From NCBI GenBank assembly GCA_001313365.1, contig BBFS01000007.1:1-64000 (forward strand): a DNA stretch of 64,000 nt. The letters run 5' to 3'. The notes under the pieces are model-generated. The model did not search any database, had not been told where the DNA came from, and was given only the letters and a program-made list of their open reading frames with translations. Made by a program: the position numbers and the translations under genes. Within the stretch, counting starts at the first letter, position 1. Every line of letters starts with the position of its first letter. Below, in pieces: positions 20,670 through 30,343 of the stretch. The stretch comes from Paenarthrobacter nitroguajacolicus JCM 14115. GTDB lineage: Bacteria > Actinomycetota > Actinomycetes > Actinomycetales > Micrococcaceae.

Positions 20670-21803
20670 TTGAAGGGCTCTTCCTTGCTTCCTGCTCCCG
20701 TCAGCACCACGGCTCCTTCCGTCGCGACAGGCCGCCCCATCCGTTGGGGGGGAGTAGTGGCCACGGGATCCATAGCCCTGCGCGTGGTGCAGGATCTTGC
20801 GCTCCTTGAGGACGCCGTCCTGCAAGCTGTCAGTTCCCGCTCGGAGGTTGCGGCCCGGAGCTTTGCTGAAAAGTTCGGGTTTGCCACCGCCTACTCGGAT
20901 GCAGGAGAGACGCCGGGCTACGAGCGGCTGCTGGCCGACCCCGCCGTCGACGTCGTCTACATCGCCACGCCGCACGCTCAGCATCACGCCGTCGCGCTTG
21001 CCGCGCTTAACGCGGGGAAGCACGTCCTGTGCGAAAAGCCCATCGCCATGGATGCCGTGCAGGCACGCGAGCTGTCCGATCTCGCCCGGGATCGTGGGCT
21101 TTTCCTCATGGAAGCGGTGTGGACCCGGTTCCTGCCGAGCTTCTGCCGCGCCGTCGAGATTTTGCGGTCAAGGGAGATCGGGGAGCCGCGCTGGCTCCAA
21201 GCTGACCTCGGTTTCGTGCCTGCATACGACCCCCCCGCGTCCCGTATCTGGGATCCGGCTGCTGGCGGCGGAGCATTGCTGGACCTCGCCGTGTATCCGC
21301 TGACATGGGCGCTCGGAGTTTTCGGTGAGCCCCGCAGCATGCTTGCCACCGGAGTCCTGACTCCTGAAGGTGTGGACCTGCAGAATTCCCTTGCCCTGGA
21401 TTATGAGAGCGGAGCGCATGCGCAGCTCATCACGTCGATCGGCGCGGAGTGCCCCAGCGTGGTGACTGTCGGAGGGACGGAAGGTTGGCTGCGATCCTCC
21501 GCTCCCCTTTTCAACCCGGCCGAGCTCATCATCCAGCCACGCAGCGGCACGCCGCGGACGGAAAGGTTCGAGGTCACCGGGCACGGATTCAGCTACGAAC
21601 TGCGCGAGGTGACACGGTGCCTCCAGGCCGGGCTGACTGAGAGCCCGTTCATGACTCCTGGGGGGGAGTCGGTTGCGATGATGGAACTGCTGGACGAGGC
21701 GCGTCGGCAGATGGGCCTCCGCTATCCCAGCGATCCTCAGTCTCCCACCGCAGTAGATCCCCTGGCTGGCAGTCCAGTACCACGCACAGCGCTTCGAGCG
21801 TAG
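20670..21803 (+). CDS. Gfo/Idh/MocA-family oxidoreductase
   Basis: NAD(P)-dependent sugar or cyclitol dehydrogenase family. Rossmann part: RWGVVATGSIALRVVQDLAL; the EKPIAMD motif (CEKPIAMDAVQA, about 21033), which carries the family's catalytic Lys-Pro; then the C-terminal alpha/beta domain with GGGALLDLAVYPLTWAL. The start is uncertain: TTG 20670 is in frame, but the conserved part begins only near residue 25. The upstream stop lies 9 bases away, so it is likely co-transcribed with the repressor. The frame stays open, with several in-frame G runs (near 20747 and 21660). The last ~35 codons overlap the convergent XRE gene, so the true stop may lie earlier, just after GLRYPSD. Confidence 0.85.
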   Translation: MKGSSLLPAPVSTTAPSVATGRPIRWGGVVATGSIALRVVQDLALLEDAVLQAVSSRSEVAARSFAEKFGFATAYSDAGETPGYERLLADPAVDVVYIATPHAQHHAVALAALNAGKHVLCEKPIAMDAVQARELSDLARDRGLFLMEAVWTRFLPSFCRAVEILRSREIGEPRWLQADLGFVPAYDPPASRIWDPAAGGGALLDLAVYPLTWALGVFGEPRSMLATGVLTPEGVDLQNSLALDYESGAHAQLITSIGAECPSVVTVGGTEGWLRSSAPLFNPAELIIQPRSGTPRTERFEVTGHGFSYELREVTRCLQAGLTESPFMTPGGESVAMMELLDEARRQMGLRYPSDPQSPTAVDPLAGSPVPRTALRA

Positions 21804-21939
21804 TAAACCTCACGGCCTTCGCCCGCCCGTTCTTGAGTACAGCCAAGTTGGCTGGCGTGATACCGACTTTCTCGGCAAGCACGCCCACGGGCATTTTGCG
21901 CTTGGCCAGCATGACGTCGATATCCACGATGATCGGCAT
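21649..21939 (-). CDS. Small XRE-family regulator (YozG-like)
   Basis: Short helix-turn-helix protein: MPIIVDIDVMLAKRKMPVG, then LAEKVGITPANLAVLKNGRA and LEALCVVLDCQPGDLLRWE. The ~68-residue HTH core is the whole protein in most relatives, so the Pro/Ser-rich tail after RWETED is probably frame error and the gene may end near 21735. The start ATG 21939 overlaps the upstream stop (TGATG) and has GAGGTG before it. It is paired with a DUF2975 membrane protein, a widespread combination in which the small regulator and membrane protein are co-expressed. The role is unknown. Confidence 0.82.
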   Translation of the reverse strand: MPIIVDIDVMLAKRKMPVGVLAEKVGITPANLAVLKNGRAKAVRFTTLEALCVVLDCQPGDLLRWETEDRWDSGGPSADAPRPAVPSSQPTPPQES

Positions 21940-22434
21940 CAGATCACCTCATCGAGCTCGGAGCGGAGCTGTGCGGCTTCGACGTCCCGCGCTACAGCCT
22001 GGGCAAGCAGTGTACGCATCACCAACACAACCAGCGCCACGCCACCGATCATCAACGCCGCTCCGCAGATCAGCATCACGATGCCTGGTGCGGTCTCGCC
22101 GGGCGCCAGAATCACGGCGATGCCGAACACCAGCACCGCCGCGACCGCGATGGCACCAAAGATGATGTCCACGAAACGGAAGGCCCCGTGGGAGAACACG
22201 GTTCCGCGACGCACCATCGTCAGCAATCGCCACACGCAGACCGATACCACCTGGACACACAGAATCCCCCCCAAGACCACGATGGCCAGCAGGGCAACAC
22301 GAGGGCCGTCGGGGGGCGCCGGCCTCAACAAGATCGGTCGAGAGCAACGGGACCATCCGTACCTGCACAAACAACGAACCGGCCAGCACCATCGCGATTA
22401 CTATCCGTAACGCGAGAATTGTCAGCTTTCCCAC
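21939..22434 (-). CDS. DUF2975 membrane protein
   Basis: Four hydrophobic segments are visible: LRIVIAMVLAGSLFVQVRMV near the start, ALLAIVVLGGILCVQVVSVCVWR, an internal segment ending VLVFGIAVILAPG, and IVMLICGAALMIGGVALVVL. The C-terminal tail is charged and ends RSELDEVI. The GTG start (22434) follows AAGGAGA at ideal spacing. The frame breaks near 22315 at a G6 run, where AGAPDGPRVALLA should be continuous. It is translationally coupled to the XRE gene by TGATG. The function of DUF2975 is not known; the pairing suggests signalling from the membrane to the regulator, which is inference. Confidence 0.8.
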
Positions 22435-22627
22435 TGGAGTCTCCTTTATCGAACAACAATCTGATTCTATCGATACTCGATAGTTAAGCAACCGCACTTG
22501 CAGCCTTGTGGATAGTCAGCTTGCTTACTAAAGCCTCTTTCCCTAGGCTTAAACAGGTCAGACAAACGACTCTCACAGCGGCGGCTCACGCTCAAAAAGC
22601 ACTCCGCCGCGCAACGGAGGAGGAACA

Positions 22628-23191
22628 ATGTCAGAACACAACATCACAGGCAAGAAGGTCGCATTCCTGTTGACGGACGGCGTGGAGCAGGTGGAACTCA
22701 CCAGCCCATGGCAGGCGGTCAAGGATGCCGGCGGCGAGCCACTCTCGTGGCCCCGTCCAAGGGAAAGCTCCAAGGCTTCAATGGCGTGGAAAAGGGTGAC
22801 ACCTTCGACGTCGACCTCGCGGTAGCCGATGCCAACGCTTCCGACTTTGACGCCCTGGTTCTTCCCGGTGGCGTCGTCAACGCCGATCATCTCCGCGTAG
22901 ATAAGGACGCACAGAACTTCACGCGCGCCTTCTTTGAGCAGCACAAGCCGGTGGCGTCCATCTGCACGGACCTGGATTCTCATCGAGGCCGGCGTGATCA
23001 AGGGCCGCAACGTCACCTCGTATCACACGCTCCAGACCGACCTGAAGAACGCTGGCGCCAACTGGACCGACGAGGAAGTGGTGGTGGACCAGGGCTTGGT
23101 CACCAGCCGCAACCCGGACGACCTCCCAGCCTTCAACAGCAAGGTTGTGGAAGAGATCTCCGAAGGCCAACACGCTGGACAGACCGCCTAA
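22628..23191 (+). CDS. PfpI/DJ-1 family protein (type 1 glutamine amidotransferase-like)
   Basis: About 188 residues of the DJ-1/PfpI fold: KVAFLLTDGVEQVELTSPW at the start, VLPGGVVNADHLR in the middle, and a nucleophile elbow that should read ASICHGPWILIEAG. In the data the elbow reads SICTDLDSHRG because bases seem lost in the short C runs of tgccacggaccctgg (near 22967-22975). A further break lies near 22740. Family members act as deglycases/glyoxalases or general stress proteins. The start ATG 22628 has GGAGGA 4 bases upstream. The C-terminus is QHAGQTA. It is monocistronic, with its own strong terminator. Confidence 0.86.
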
Positions 23192-23214
23192 CGGTCAGCG
23201 ACCCACATACGGCG

Positions 23215-23257
23215 AGTGCCGCCGTCGTACTTTCGCAAGAAGTACGACGGCGGCACT
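23215..23257. terminator. Terminator between pfpI-like and FG-GAP genes
   Basis: Perfect 18-bp inverted repeat 23215-23232 / 23240-23257 with a 7-base loop, between two convergent stops. Confidence 0.8.
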
Positions 23258-23286
23258 TGGCGTTTCGCTGCGAAGTCGCCTGCCGC

Positions 23287-25191
23287 TTAGAACAGTGCGG
23301 TGAAGACGTCCCAGTCAGCGCCGACCAAAGCCCGGGGTTTCCAGCTTCCCGACTTGAAGGGGTATAGATACATGTACCCCGCGCCGTCTATTCCGTAAAT
23401 ATCGGTCCAGCCGTCATAGTCCCGGTCGCCCGCGCTGAACACGCCCTTGAAGGACTGCCAACCAGAGCCGATCACCTTCGAGCCGAGCCAACCACCCTTG
23501 CCGTTGGACGAATAGAGGAACAACTGGCCACCCGCGTTGGTGGCGAGGATGTCTGCGTGCGAGTCTCCGTCGAAGTCACCTGTTGAAAAGACTCTGTTGA
23601 ACATGTTCCAGCCAGCCCCCAACTTGTCTTGGAGCCAGCCAGCCACCCTTGCCGTTGCCTGGGTAGAGGAGCAGCCTGCCGTCCCGGTCTTTGGCCAGGA
23701 CGTCATCGTGACCGTCGGAGTCGAAATCACCGGGAGCCATGAGTTCGGTCATACCCTGCCAACCGACGCCCACCAAGGACGCGGGCTTCCACCAATATTG
23801 ACCGTCAGCGGGGTACATCCACAGTTCCCCCCCGGAGGGTTTACGGGCGAGCACATCGGCGTGCCCGTCCTCATTGAAGTCCCCCCCGGGCGAGAAGATC
23901 TTGTCAAAGACATTCCACCCCCGTTCCAACCTCCTTCGGGAACGATCCGAAGTACTTGCCCCCCCACATCCAGAGCCTGCCGTCAGTAGTCCGGGCCATC
24001 AGAAAGTCGCTGACTTCCCGATTGACATAGTTCCGGGATGGGGCTGGATTAGTCACATATGCAGTCGAATCACTGACGAACCGGCCTACAACTTTGCCCT
24101 CAAGCGAAACAACGGCGGCGACGCGCACAGTTCCTCCGCCGTCTGCGTCTTTGACAACGTAGTCCGCGCCAGGGGGCAAGCCCTGTGCCAGCGGGATATG
24201 GTGTGGACTTAGTAAGCCAAAAAAGTTCCACCTTGGGAGTCGAACCGACCGGAATGCCTTTGATGGACGAGACGTCAAAGCTTGCCTTCAATGCGGAGTT
24301 GATCCAAGGCTTCCCTGAGACAGCGATCGGGCCGCTCGTGACGAACAGATAGGCTCCGATTCCGCGGATACCGATTTGAACCCCCCCGGGGTCACCGTTG
24401 TGATGCGCAAGGACACTTCCTTCCCCGCATCCGTGGATCGGACGGACCCTTCGAAAGGCTCCGTTCCGGATTCGTAGCGAAAGAGCTTCGCAATTCCCCC
24501 CCGAAACCCACTGCACATGCACCTTCGTGACGCCTGCGGTCCACGTACCGGGAGATATGGTGCCGTTTACCCCCCCATAGTTCCAGTTGCTCCACAAATC
24601 TTGCTTCGCTTCGAATTTCGGCAAAACCGAGGCTTGAGGGGTCCGCAAAACTCTCGAAGGGTTACTGACGGCGAAGTCAGCATTTTCAAGCAGCGGATCC
24701 CCAGCGTTGTCGCTGAAGAGAAAATCGGATGAGCTGTTCCTTCGGGCCGCAGTTTCGGCCGGGTAGGATTGCCCGCTCTTTTGGAAGACAATACGAACGT
24801 CGGACAACCGCTGCAGACCTTCGTAGAAGTCGCTGGCGCCTATGACTGCCGTGGCCTCAGCTGTGAATGGGCCAGGCCCAGGGTCTCCCGTCCAGATCAG
24901 GCTACGAGGCTCGGACAAGGACGCATCGCGGTACCGGAACTCCACGCGTTGCGCAGGCTGGCTGAGCGTAAATCGCACCTTCGCAGTCTGCCCAGGCGCT
25001 AATTGAGCCGCAGAAACCAACTCAACGGCCGTGAGTTGGGGAGCTTCGCTCGCCACTGTGGCGGCATGGGCCGGCAGGGCAGGGAGCCCGACCATCATCA
25101 ACAGCACGGCCACCAGCGAGGCCGTAAGCTTCGACAACAACCTACCTCGAGGCGGTTTTCCCGACACACCACCGGCGGTTTTTGAACGCAC
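23287..25191 (-). CDS. Large secreted FG-GAP/VCBS repeat protein
   Basis: Exported protein of about 630 residues. A signal peptide (LTASLVAVLLMMVGLPALPAHA) precedes an N-terminal beta-rich region of about 330 residues with no recognised domain. The C-terminal half has four or more FG-GAP-like blades, for example PGDFNEDGHADVLARKP, APGDFDSDGHDDVLAKDRDG, TGDFDGDSHADILATNAGG and AGDRDYDGWTDIYGIDGAG, with calcium-type DxDxDG loops. Such repeats form a propeller for surface or ligand binding. Start: GTG 25191 (VRSKTAGG) is possible, as is ATG 25260 (MKLYSLARG); neither has a good ribosome site. The frame breaks near 23640, 23890, 23940, 24185 and 24480. It is possibly a wall-associated adhesin or glycan-binding protein. 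Confidence 0.75.
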
Positions 25192-25374
25192 TTCTCCCCC
25201 CCAAATATTCAGGCTATGAATGGCCTGATAGAGGCCTCTCGCTAGAGAATACAGTTTCATCGCAGAAATACGTGCTATATGACTGCGGCGCGGGCGGCAG
25301 CTCCGCCGTCGTAATGTTGCGCAGGTCACACTCGACGCATACGCTGGGGGGGACGCTGCAGCGTGGCAGCAAGG

Positions 25375-25653
25375 ATGAAAGGCAATACATTGGCCAGCGA
25401 CAAGCTCTCCGTAGTTGTTCGCGTCGACGTTGACGGCGAACAGATCCAGATCGCAGCGACCGGTCGAGTAACCACCTTGAGCCTCCAGGGGCTCTACCCG
25501 GTGGTTCAACGCACCAAGAGCCTCGGCGGCGGCCTCGGTGTCGAAATGGATCTGTCCCAAGCGACGGTTGATGCCGATGCCCTCGCCCAGCTGACGACTT
25601 ACGCCGAGCTTCACGAAGTCCCGGTCCGGCTGCAGCCGCTTCCGGCAACGTGA
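25375..25653 (+). CDS. Small STAS-like hypothetical protein
   Basis: About 93 residues: MKGNTLASDKLSVVVRVDVD, then GEQIQIAATGRVTTLSLQGL and MDLSQATVDADALAQLTTY. The pattern (strand, strand, helix, then an Asp-Leu-Ser element and helix) resembles a STAS / anti-sigma antagonist fold, but I see no clear phosphorylatable motif. The start could also be GTG 25363, and neither has a strong ribosome site. It sits between a divergent FG-GAP gene and a parallel DHFR-like gene 59 bases downstream. The frame is intact. The function is not identified. Confidence 0.6.
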   Translation: MKGNTLASDKLSVVVRVDVDGEQIQIAATGRVTTLSLQGLYPVVQRTKSLGGGLGVEMDLSQATVDADALAQLTTYAELHEVPVRLQPLPAT

Positions 25654-25712
25654 CCGCCCTTCCAGCCCGCGAACTCCAGACCACCAGCCGCGCCGCATAG
25701 CAGGAGGCACCG

Positions 25713-26263
25713 ATGCGCAAAGTCACCGCTGGCCTGTTCCACTCCGTGGATGGCGTAGTGCAGGACCCCTTCAAGTTCCAGTTCGACAGCTTCGACGACG
25801 AACTGGGCACGGGACTCACCAAGATGATCAACACGGTGGACACCGTGGTCCTGGGTCGTGTCAGCTACCAGGAGTGGGCCGCTATTGGCCCAACGCGCCG
25901 CGGGACGAAGACTTTGCTGCCTTCATCAACCCTGTGGAAAAGTTCGTTGCATCCCGCACCTTGTCCGAACCCCTTGAATGGGAAAATTCCCACCTGATTG
26001 AGGGCGACCTGGAGCAGTTCGTCACGGAGCTGAAATGGCGGGAAGGCGGCGAAATCGCCGTCTGCGGCAGCATCTCCCTGGTCCGCCAGCTCTTCTTCGC
26101 GGGTATCCTCGATGAACTCACCCTCATGACGCACCCCGTAGTTGCGGGCAGTGGGCGACGACTTTTCGAAGATGGCGATCCGCTGCACCGGCTCGCGTTG
26201 GAGAACCAATACGCCACCAGCAAGGGAAACGTGGTCAGCACCTACAGCCTGCGCGAGGACTAA
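25713..26263 (+). CDS. Dihydrofolate-reductase-like (RibD C-terminal domain) protein
   Basis: About 183 residues of the RibD-C/YwjB family: MRKVTAGLFHSVDGVVQDP at the start, DTVVLGRVSYQEWA, a central EIAVCGSISLVRQLFFAGIL (the NADPH-binding G-S-x-L element) and DELTLMTHPVVAGSGRRLF, the classic family signature. These proteins bind NADPH and resemble dihydrofolate reductase and riboflavin-pathway reductases, but most have no assigned substrate. The start ATG 25713 has a perfect AGGAGG 6 bases upstream. One base is missing near 25880 (EWAGYWPNAPRDEDFA is split). A terminator hairpin follows. Confidence 0.85.
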
Positions 26264-26269
26264 AGCGCA

Positions 26270-26297
26270 CGACGGCGGCAGTCACCCGCCGCCGTCG
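26270..26297. terminator. Terminator between DHFR-like gene and DUF5937 regulator
   Basis: 10-bp perfect inverted repeat (CGACGGCGGC, 26270-26279 / 26288-26297) between convergent stops. Confidence 0.65.
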
Positions 26298-26311
26298 ACC
26301 TGCATGAACGG

Positions 26312-27274
26312 TCACCCCCCCAGCAGCAGCGCCGCTCCCAGTTCGCTCCTGAAGTAGAGCACGCTGTGTCCGTATCGTGTTGATGTCACGAGTCCAGCGT
26401 CTCGGAGCACCCTGAGGTGCTGGTTCACAGCGGACGTTGTGACCCCCCCGAAGCGCAGGCCCAGCTCGGTGGACGAGGCCGGGGCAGCCAGCGCAGTGAG
26501 CAGGCTGGTCCGAACCTCCCCCCCAACACAGCCACAATCGCAGCCGGATTCGTAACGCGCTCCGTTTCCCACATGGCACCCTGGCCCCCCGAACCGGATA
26601 CATCAGTAGCGGCGGGTCGCGTGGTTCACGGGAGCAGAGGCTGCGGGTAAACATGGTGGGAACAAGGGTCAGCCCCAGGCCGTCAGTCTTCTCGGTCCGC
26701 GACGCCGGGTTCTTCAACCTCACGGAAATCACGCGTCCGTCAAACTCCACAGCACCGGACAGGTCGTTAAGCATCGTGAACAGCCCGCCCTGCGCAATCT
26801 GACGCCCACGGTAGACGATATCCGCTTCCAGTATGGTGCGCATGCGCAACCAATGCGGTGCGAAGCAGGTGTCCCAGAACTCCCGGAGGATACGCACCAT
26901 ACGCCGGACGGCCTGATCAACAGTTCCGGAAAAGACGGCTGGAACGGCGCCGTGCACCCGCATTAGGTCGCCATGAAACTGCTGGGCTGAAATCTGCTCC
27001 AATGCATCAAACTCGTCATCGATCCTCGTGAGCGGGGGGGACTCAGGCCGCGGGTTCAGGAAGTCCGGTGTCCACAATCGGTCATCCACCAAGGCCAGCA
27101 ATCCATCCAGGTCCAAGCGCGAGCGGGCCTCTTCCGTCCGACGCAACCATGGCAGTTGAAGTGGATACTGGCTCGGGTCGCGAATAGCCTCAGGGAAAGT
27201 CCCAGTTCACACAGAGGCGAGATTCCGAAACGCACGCCGCCCAGATCTGCGTCTGACAACTCGTACCTCAACAT
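26312..27274 (-). CDS. DUF5937 + ArsR-type winged-helix transcriptional regulator
   Basis: About 315 residues. It opens MLRYELSDADLGGVRFGISP, typical of DUF5937 regulators, and passes through DFLNPRPESPLTRIDDEFDAL and EADIVYRGRQIAQGG. It ends in a winged helix: LTALAAPASSTELGLRFGVT, then SAVNQHLRVLRDAGLVTST and GHSVLYFRSELG. The DNA-binding domain is at the C-terminus, the reverse of a simple ArsR protein. Frame breaks lie near 27170, 26595-26655 and 26520. The ATG start at 27274 faces a divergent MFS exporter 59 bases away, a frequent arrangement in which the regulator controls the exporter. The inducer is unknown. Confidence 0.8.
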
Positions 27275-27332
27275 GAAGCATTACGCTACATCAATACCAG
27301 CCACCGGCAGGGGGGGTGGCAGAACTACTTGT

Positions 27333-28631
27333 GTGACTAAATCCCCCCCGCAGACACCGCTCAATCCCAAAAGCACAGCCTCCGCGTCGCGCTCTCAGAT
27401 CCCACCCTCAAAGTTCTCGCTTCTGCCATCCTCGTGGCCACGGTGGGCCGCGGCATCTTCCTCACGTTAACGGTTCTGTACTTCAGTCGCTTCGTTGGGC
27501 TGAGTGCCGTGGAAATCGCCGTGATCCTCTCAGTTTCCAGTGGGGTGGGCGTCGCGACGTCCTATATTGGTGGTCGTCTCGCCGATCGCTTCTCCGCACG
27601 TCGGCTCCTTGTAGCATGGTCGCCATCGAAGGTCTGGCGATCGCAACCTATACGTTCGCCGGAAACTTCGGCACCGCCGTCGTCATTGCCTGTATCGCAG
27701 TGGGCGTGAACCGCGGCGCGAATGCCACGCGCTCCGCGATCATCGCCCGGGCCTTCGACGGTCCGAACCGCGTGAATGCGCGCGCAGTCCTCCGCACCAT
27801 CACAAACCTGGCATCGCCGTGGGAGGCATGATTGCCGGACTCGCACTGGTGGCCGGCACCGCCGACGCGTTCCGGGGAATGATGATCGGGCTGGTCTGGT
27901 TTACATCCTGAGCGCGCTACACCTCCGCCGGCTGCCTGGCCGGGTAGACGCACCCCCCGTCACGATCCTGCCGGCCATGCCCCCCCGAAGCGGGGCATCT
28001 CCCCCCCTTCAGGGACCGCCGCTATGTACTGCTTACCGTGCTGTCCGGCATTTTCGGCATGCAGTTCGGGCTGGCCGAGATGGGCGTCCCGTTGTGGATT
28101 TCGCACGACACCACTGCGCCGGACGTCCTGATCTCCGTCATCCTTGTCATCAACACTCTGTGTGTAGTTTTGCTGCAGGTGCCGCTCTCCCGTGGCACCG
28201 ACGACCCTCGGCGCGCAGGAAAAATCGTGATGACCGGTGGTGCACTGATGGCGGTAGCCTGCGCACTTTACGCAACTGCGGGAGGGATGCCGGTCATCGC
28301 AGCCATCACCCTCCTGTGTGGCGCCGCACTCCTTCACTCGTTCGCGGAAATCCTCTCGCAGGCGGGGGGGGCCTGGGGGGGACTCAGCTTCGAACTCGCC
28401 AACCCCCCTCCAAGCAGGCGCTTATCAAGGGATGTTCGGCATGGGATCCGCCTTGGGGGGGCCATGCTGGCACCGCTTGTGGTGACTGCCACCGTCGTCG
28501 AACATGGCGTGCTGGGCTGGGCCATCCTAGGCGCGGTCTTCTTCGCGTCGGCGGCGGGAATTGCGCTAATAGCGCGGAAGGCTCCTACGACGACGGCACT
28601 CGCCCCCCCGGCGGCCCGCTTATCTGCGTAG
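27333..28631 (+). CDS. MFS efflux transporter
   Basis: Twelve-helix major facilitator protein. The first loop carries YIGGRLADRFSARRLL (the GxLaDrxGrkxxl motif) and the N-terminal helix is VLASAILVATVGRGIFLTL. The start GTG 27333 gives VTKSPADTAQSQKHSLRVAL after removing two surplus C from the C7 run. Other breaks lie near 27617, 27812, 27890, 28003 and 28380-28410. The C-terminal helices follow GMFGMGSALG. It is divergent from the DUF5937 regulator, so it is likely an inducible drug or metabolite exporter. The substrate is unknown. Confidence 0.82.
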
Positions 28632-28711
28632 GTTTGTGGCGTCCGGAGATAAATCATTACGCGGAAAAGCGCCTTACGTTTGTGAGTGAGCATTCCGGCG
28701 CCGGCGCACAG

Positions 28712-29164
28712 TCATTCACGACTTCCTAGTTCGAGCAGATCCACATCAACGTAACCGCTGCCTGGCTTGGGAGAACCGCGTTCCTTGCGAAGCCGGGCGG
28801 CCTTGTACTCGTCCTTGGCCAGTTTGAACCCGTACCAGGCAATAAATCCTGCGAGCCCCATAACCCAGAGCGCACCCCAAGAGGGTCCCTCCCCAATCCA
28901 AAGTGGGGGGGACAGGAACATGGCTACAGCGGCGACGAATCCCACGCATCCAAAAGTCGACAGAATGGCCATCCCCCACCAAGTACTGACCTGAGCTTGG
29001 CCCCGGCCCGGCGAAAACCCAATCTCATCGCCCGGATAACTGTGGAGTTCACCGGTAGTGGTCCTACGTAGCACCCGCTTCTCGCCATTGGCGATTGCCT
29101 GCTTGTGTTCGGCGTACACGGCATCCTCACGCCGATAACGCTCCCGGTCATAAACCACGGCCAA
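28712..29164 (-). CDS. Hypothetical two-pass membrane protein
   Basis: About 150 residues with an intact frame. The N-terminus is hydrophilic and basic (YDRERYRREDAVYAEHKQAI). It is followed by two hydrophobic segments (MAILSTFGCVGFVAAVAMFL and WGALWVMGLAGFIAWYG) and a charged tail (KDEYKAARLRKERGSPKPG). I do not recognise a family. The start near 29164 reads MAVVYDRERYRRED; there is no strong ribosome site, and the upstream C8/G7 runs could hide the real start. It is convergent with the MFS exporter, about 80 bases apart. Confidence 0.6.
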   Translation of the reverse strand: MAVVYDRERYRREDAVYAEHKQAIANGEKRVLRRTTTGELHSYPGDEIGFSPGRGQAQVSTWWGMAILSTFGCVGFVAAVAMFLSPPLWIGEGPSWGALWVMGLAGFIAWYGFKLAKDEYKAARLRKERGSPKPGSGYVDVDLLELGSRE

Positions 29165-29519
29165 CCCCCCCCGAAGATTCGAAAGTCCAGCCTAGCGGCC
29201 AATGCACGACGGCGGGGGGGTCGGCTCAGAATCACTCAAACTGCGCCAGGTGTGGCCGGCCCGGGTGGTCAAAGTCCTGGCCGGCCACACTGTCCGCCTG
29301 GGCAAGCGGACAAGTGCGCGGCCGGCCAGCCGACGGTGGGGCCTTACTCGCGCACGGTGACCAGCCGACGAGGGGGGGTCTCTTCGCCTCATCGACTGTG
29401 GCTGTTGTTCTGCATCCGAAATGCGCTCCACAGCCCGTCACTACTTGGTAGTGGCTCCAGTGGGATGAACGTGACGTGATTCAGGTCACCTTAATCCTGT
29501 CCGCGTTCTTGAGCGCGGC
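29165..29519. other. Gene-free stretch with two hairpins
   Basis: No convincing coding frame. Two inverted repeats are visible: 29250-29261 / 29279-29290 (GTGTGGCCGGCC) and 29291-29297 / 29306-29312 (TGTCCGC). They may terminate transcription or be a repeat-type element. I see no promoter-like pair for the minus-strand gene at 29164. Confidence 0.5.
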
Positions 29520-29968
29520 TTACTTCTTCCGAGCCTTCAAATCCGCAACTACCTTCGCGATCCGCCGGGCACGCGTCTCCTCGGTCTTCGCATCACCGAT
29601 CGGCTCAACGTAGCGCCGCTGGCTGCTGTAGTTCAGCGTGCCGTAGAACGCCTTCGCCTCAGGCTCCGCCTCGAGCGCGGCGGTCAGGTCCGCGGGCAGC
29701 TCGACAACCCGGGGTTCGGTGTCTACTTCAAGACCAACGTCCACGGTGTCCCCCCCCGCTGCGGCGCCGGTCAGTTCACGGTTCGCCGAGCTGACACCCA
29801 CCATGTATTTCCCGCCCATCACGGCGATGCTGCTGCGGTAACTCTGGCCGTTGATGGTCACCACCACCGGGGGGGCCGCTTTCCCGCGCCGAGCCCCTCA
29901 ACGATCGCGTCCGGAACCTCGATACCCGCCTTGTTGCCGTCGCCGACGATGGTCGTAGTGAATTTCAT
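29520..29968 (-). CDS. YdeI/OmpD-associated family protein with DUF1905 domain
   Basis: About 147 residues. DUF1905 part: MKFTTTIVGDGNKAGIEVPD, then VVVTINGQSYRSSIAVMGG and KYMVGVSSANRELTGAAAGD. The C-terminal YdeI-like part is PADLTAALEAEPEAKAFYGT followed by SSQRRYVEPIGDAKTEETRARRIAKVV, the helical YdhG/YdeI signature. It is soluble and cytoplasmic, and its biochemical role is unknown. The start ATG is at 29968. One or two bases are in excess at the G6 run near 29870, where GAGKAAPVVVTING should be continuous; the C7 near 29751 adds one residue. It ends LKARKK. Confidence 0.82.
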
Positions 29969-30064
29969 GACCCAAGTATGCCGTTGGCCGCCAGTAGACG
30001 CACCCCCGTCAGCAGGACTACGTTCGAGGTAACCACGCAACGCCCGCCACCCAAGGAGAAGAAC

Positions 30065-30331
30065 ATGGACGAGCAGGACCTTCTGGAGCGCATCCAATCG
30101 TTGGTTGAGGAGGAGCACCGTCTCCGCGACACCACGTCAGGGGGGGGCGGCGGAACCGAGGACGACGTCGACGGCGATGGCGGCCGGGCACGATTGGCTC
30201 AACTCGAAGCGCAGCTCGACCAGTGCTGGGACCTGCTGCGCCAACGCCGGGCGAAGAGAGACGCCGGGGAGAACCCAAACGAGGCCGAGCCGCGCCCCCC
30301 CATCAGTGAAGTGGAAGGCTACCGGCAGTAG
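30065..30331 (+). CDS. DUF2630 family protein
   Basis: Small acidic protein of about 85 residues: MDEQDLLERIQSLVEEEHRL, RLAQLEAQLDQCWDLLRQRRA and a C-terminal PISEVEGYRQ, all typical of DUF2630, a predicted coiled-coil helical protein found in actinobacteria and proteobacteria. The start ATG 30065 has AAGGAGAA 4 bases upstream. The G7 run near 30141 expands a Gly stretch without breaking the frame. The function of the family is unknown. It is convergent with glycerate kinase, 12 bases apart. Confidence 0.85.
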   Translation: MDEQDLLERIQSLVEEEHRLRDTTSGGGGGTEDDVDGDGGRARLAQLEAQLDQCWDLLRQRRAKRDAGENPNEAEPRPPISEVEGYRQ

Positions 30332-30343
30332 CACCGCATTCCG

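Noticed and set aside
24100..25710. 536-codon frame extending the FG-GAP protein upstream over the STAS-like gene
   Set aside because: The signal peptide marks the true N-terminus near 25190-25260; residues before it overlap an oppositely oriented, better supported gene.
29165..29519. A gene in the 29.2-29.5 kb gap
   Set aside because: Several short frames exist on both strands, but none has a ribosome site, a start with family-like sequence or codon usage like the neighbours. Inverted repeats explain the structure.
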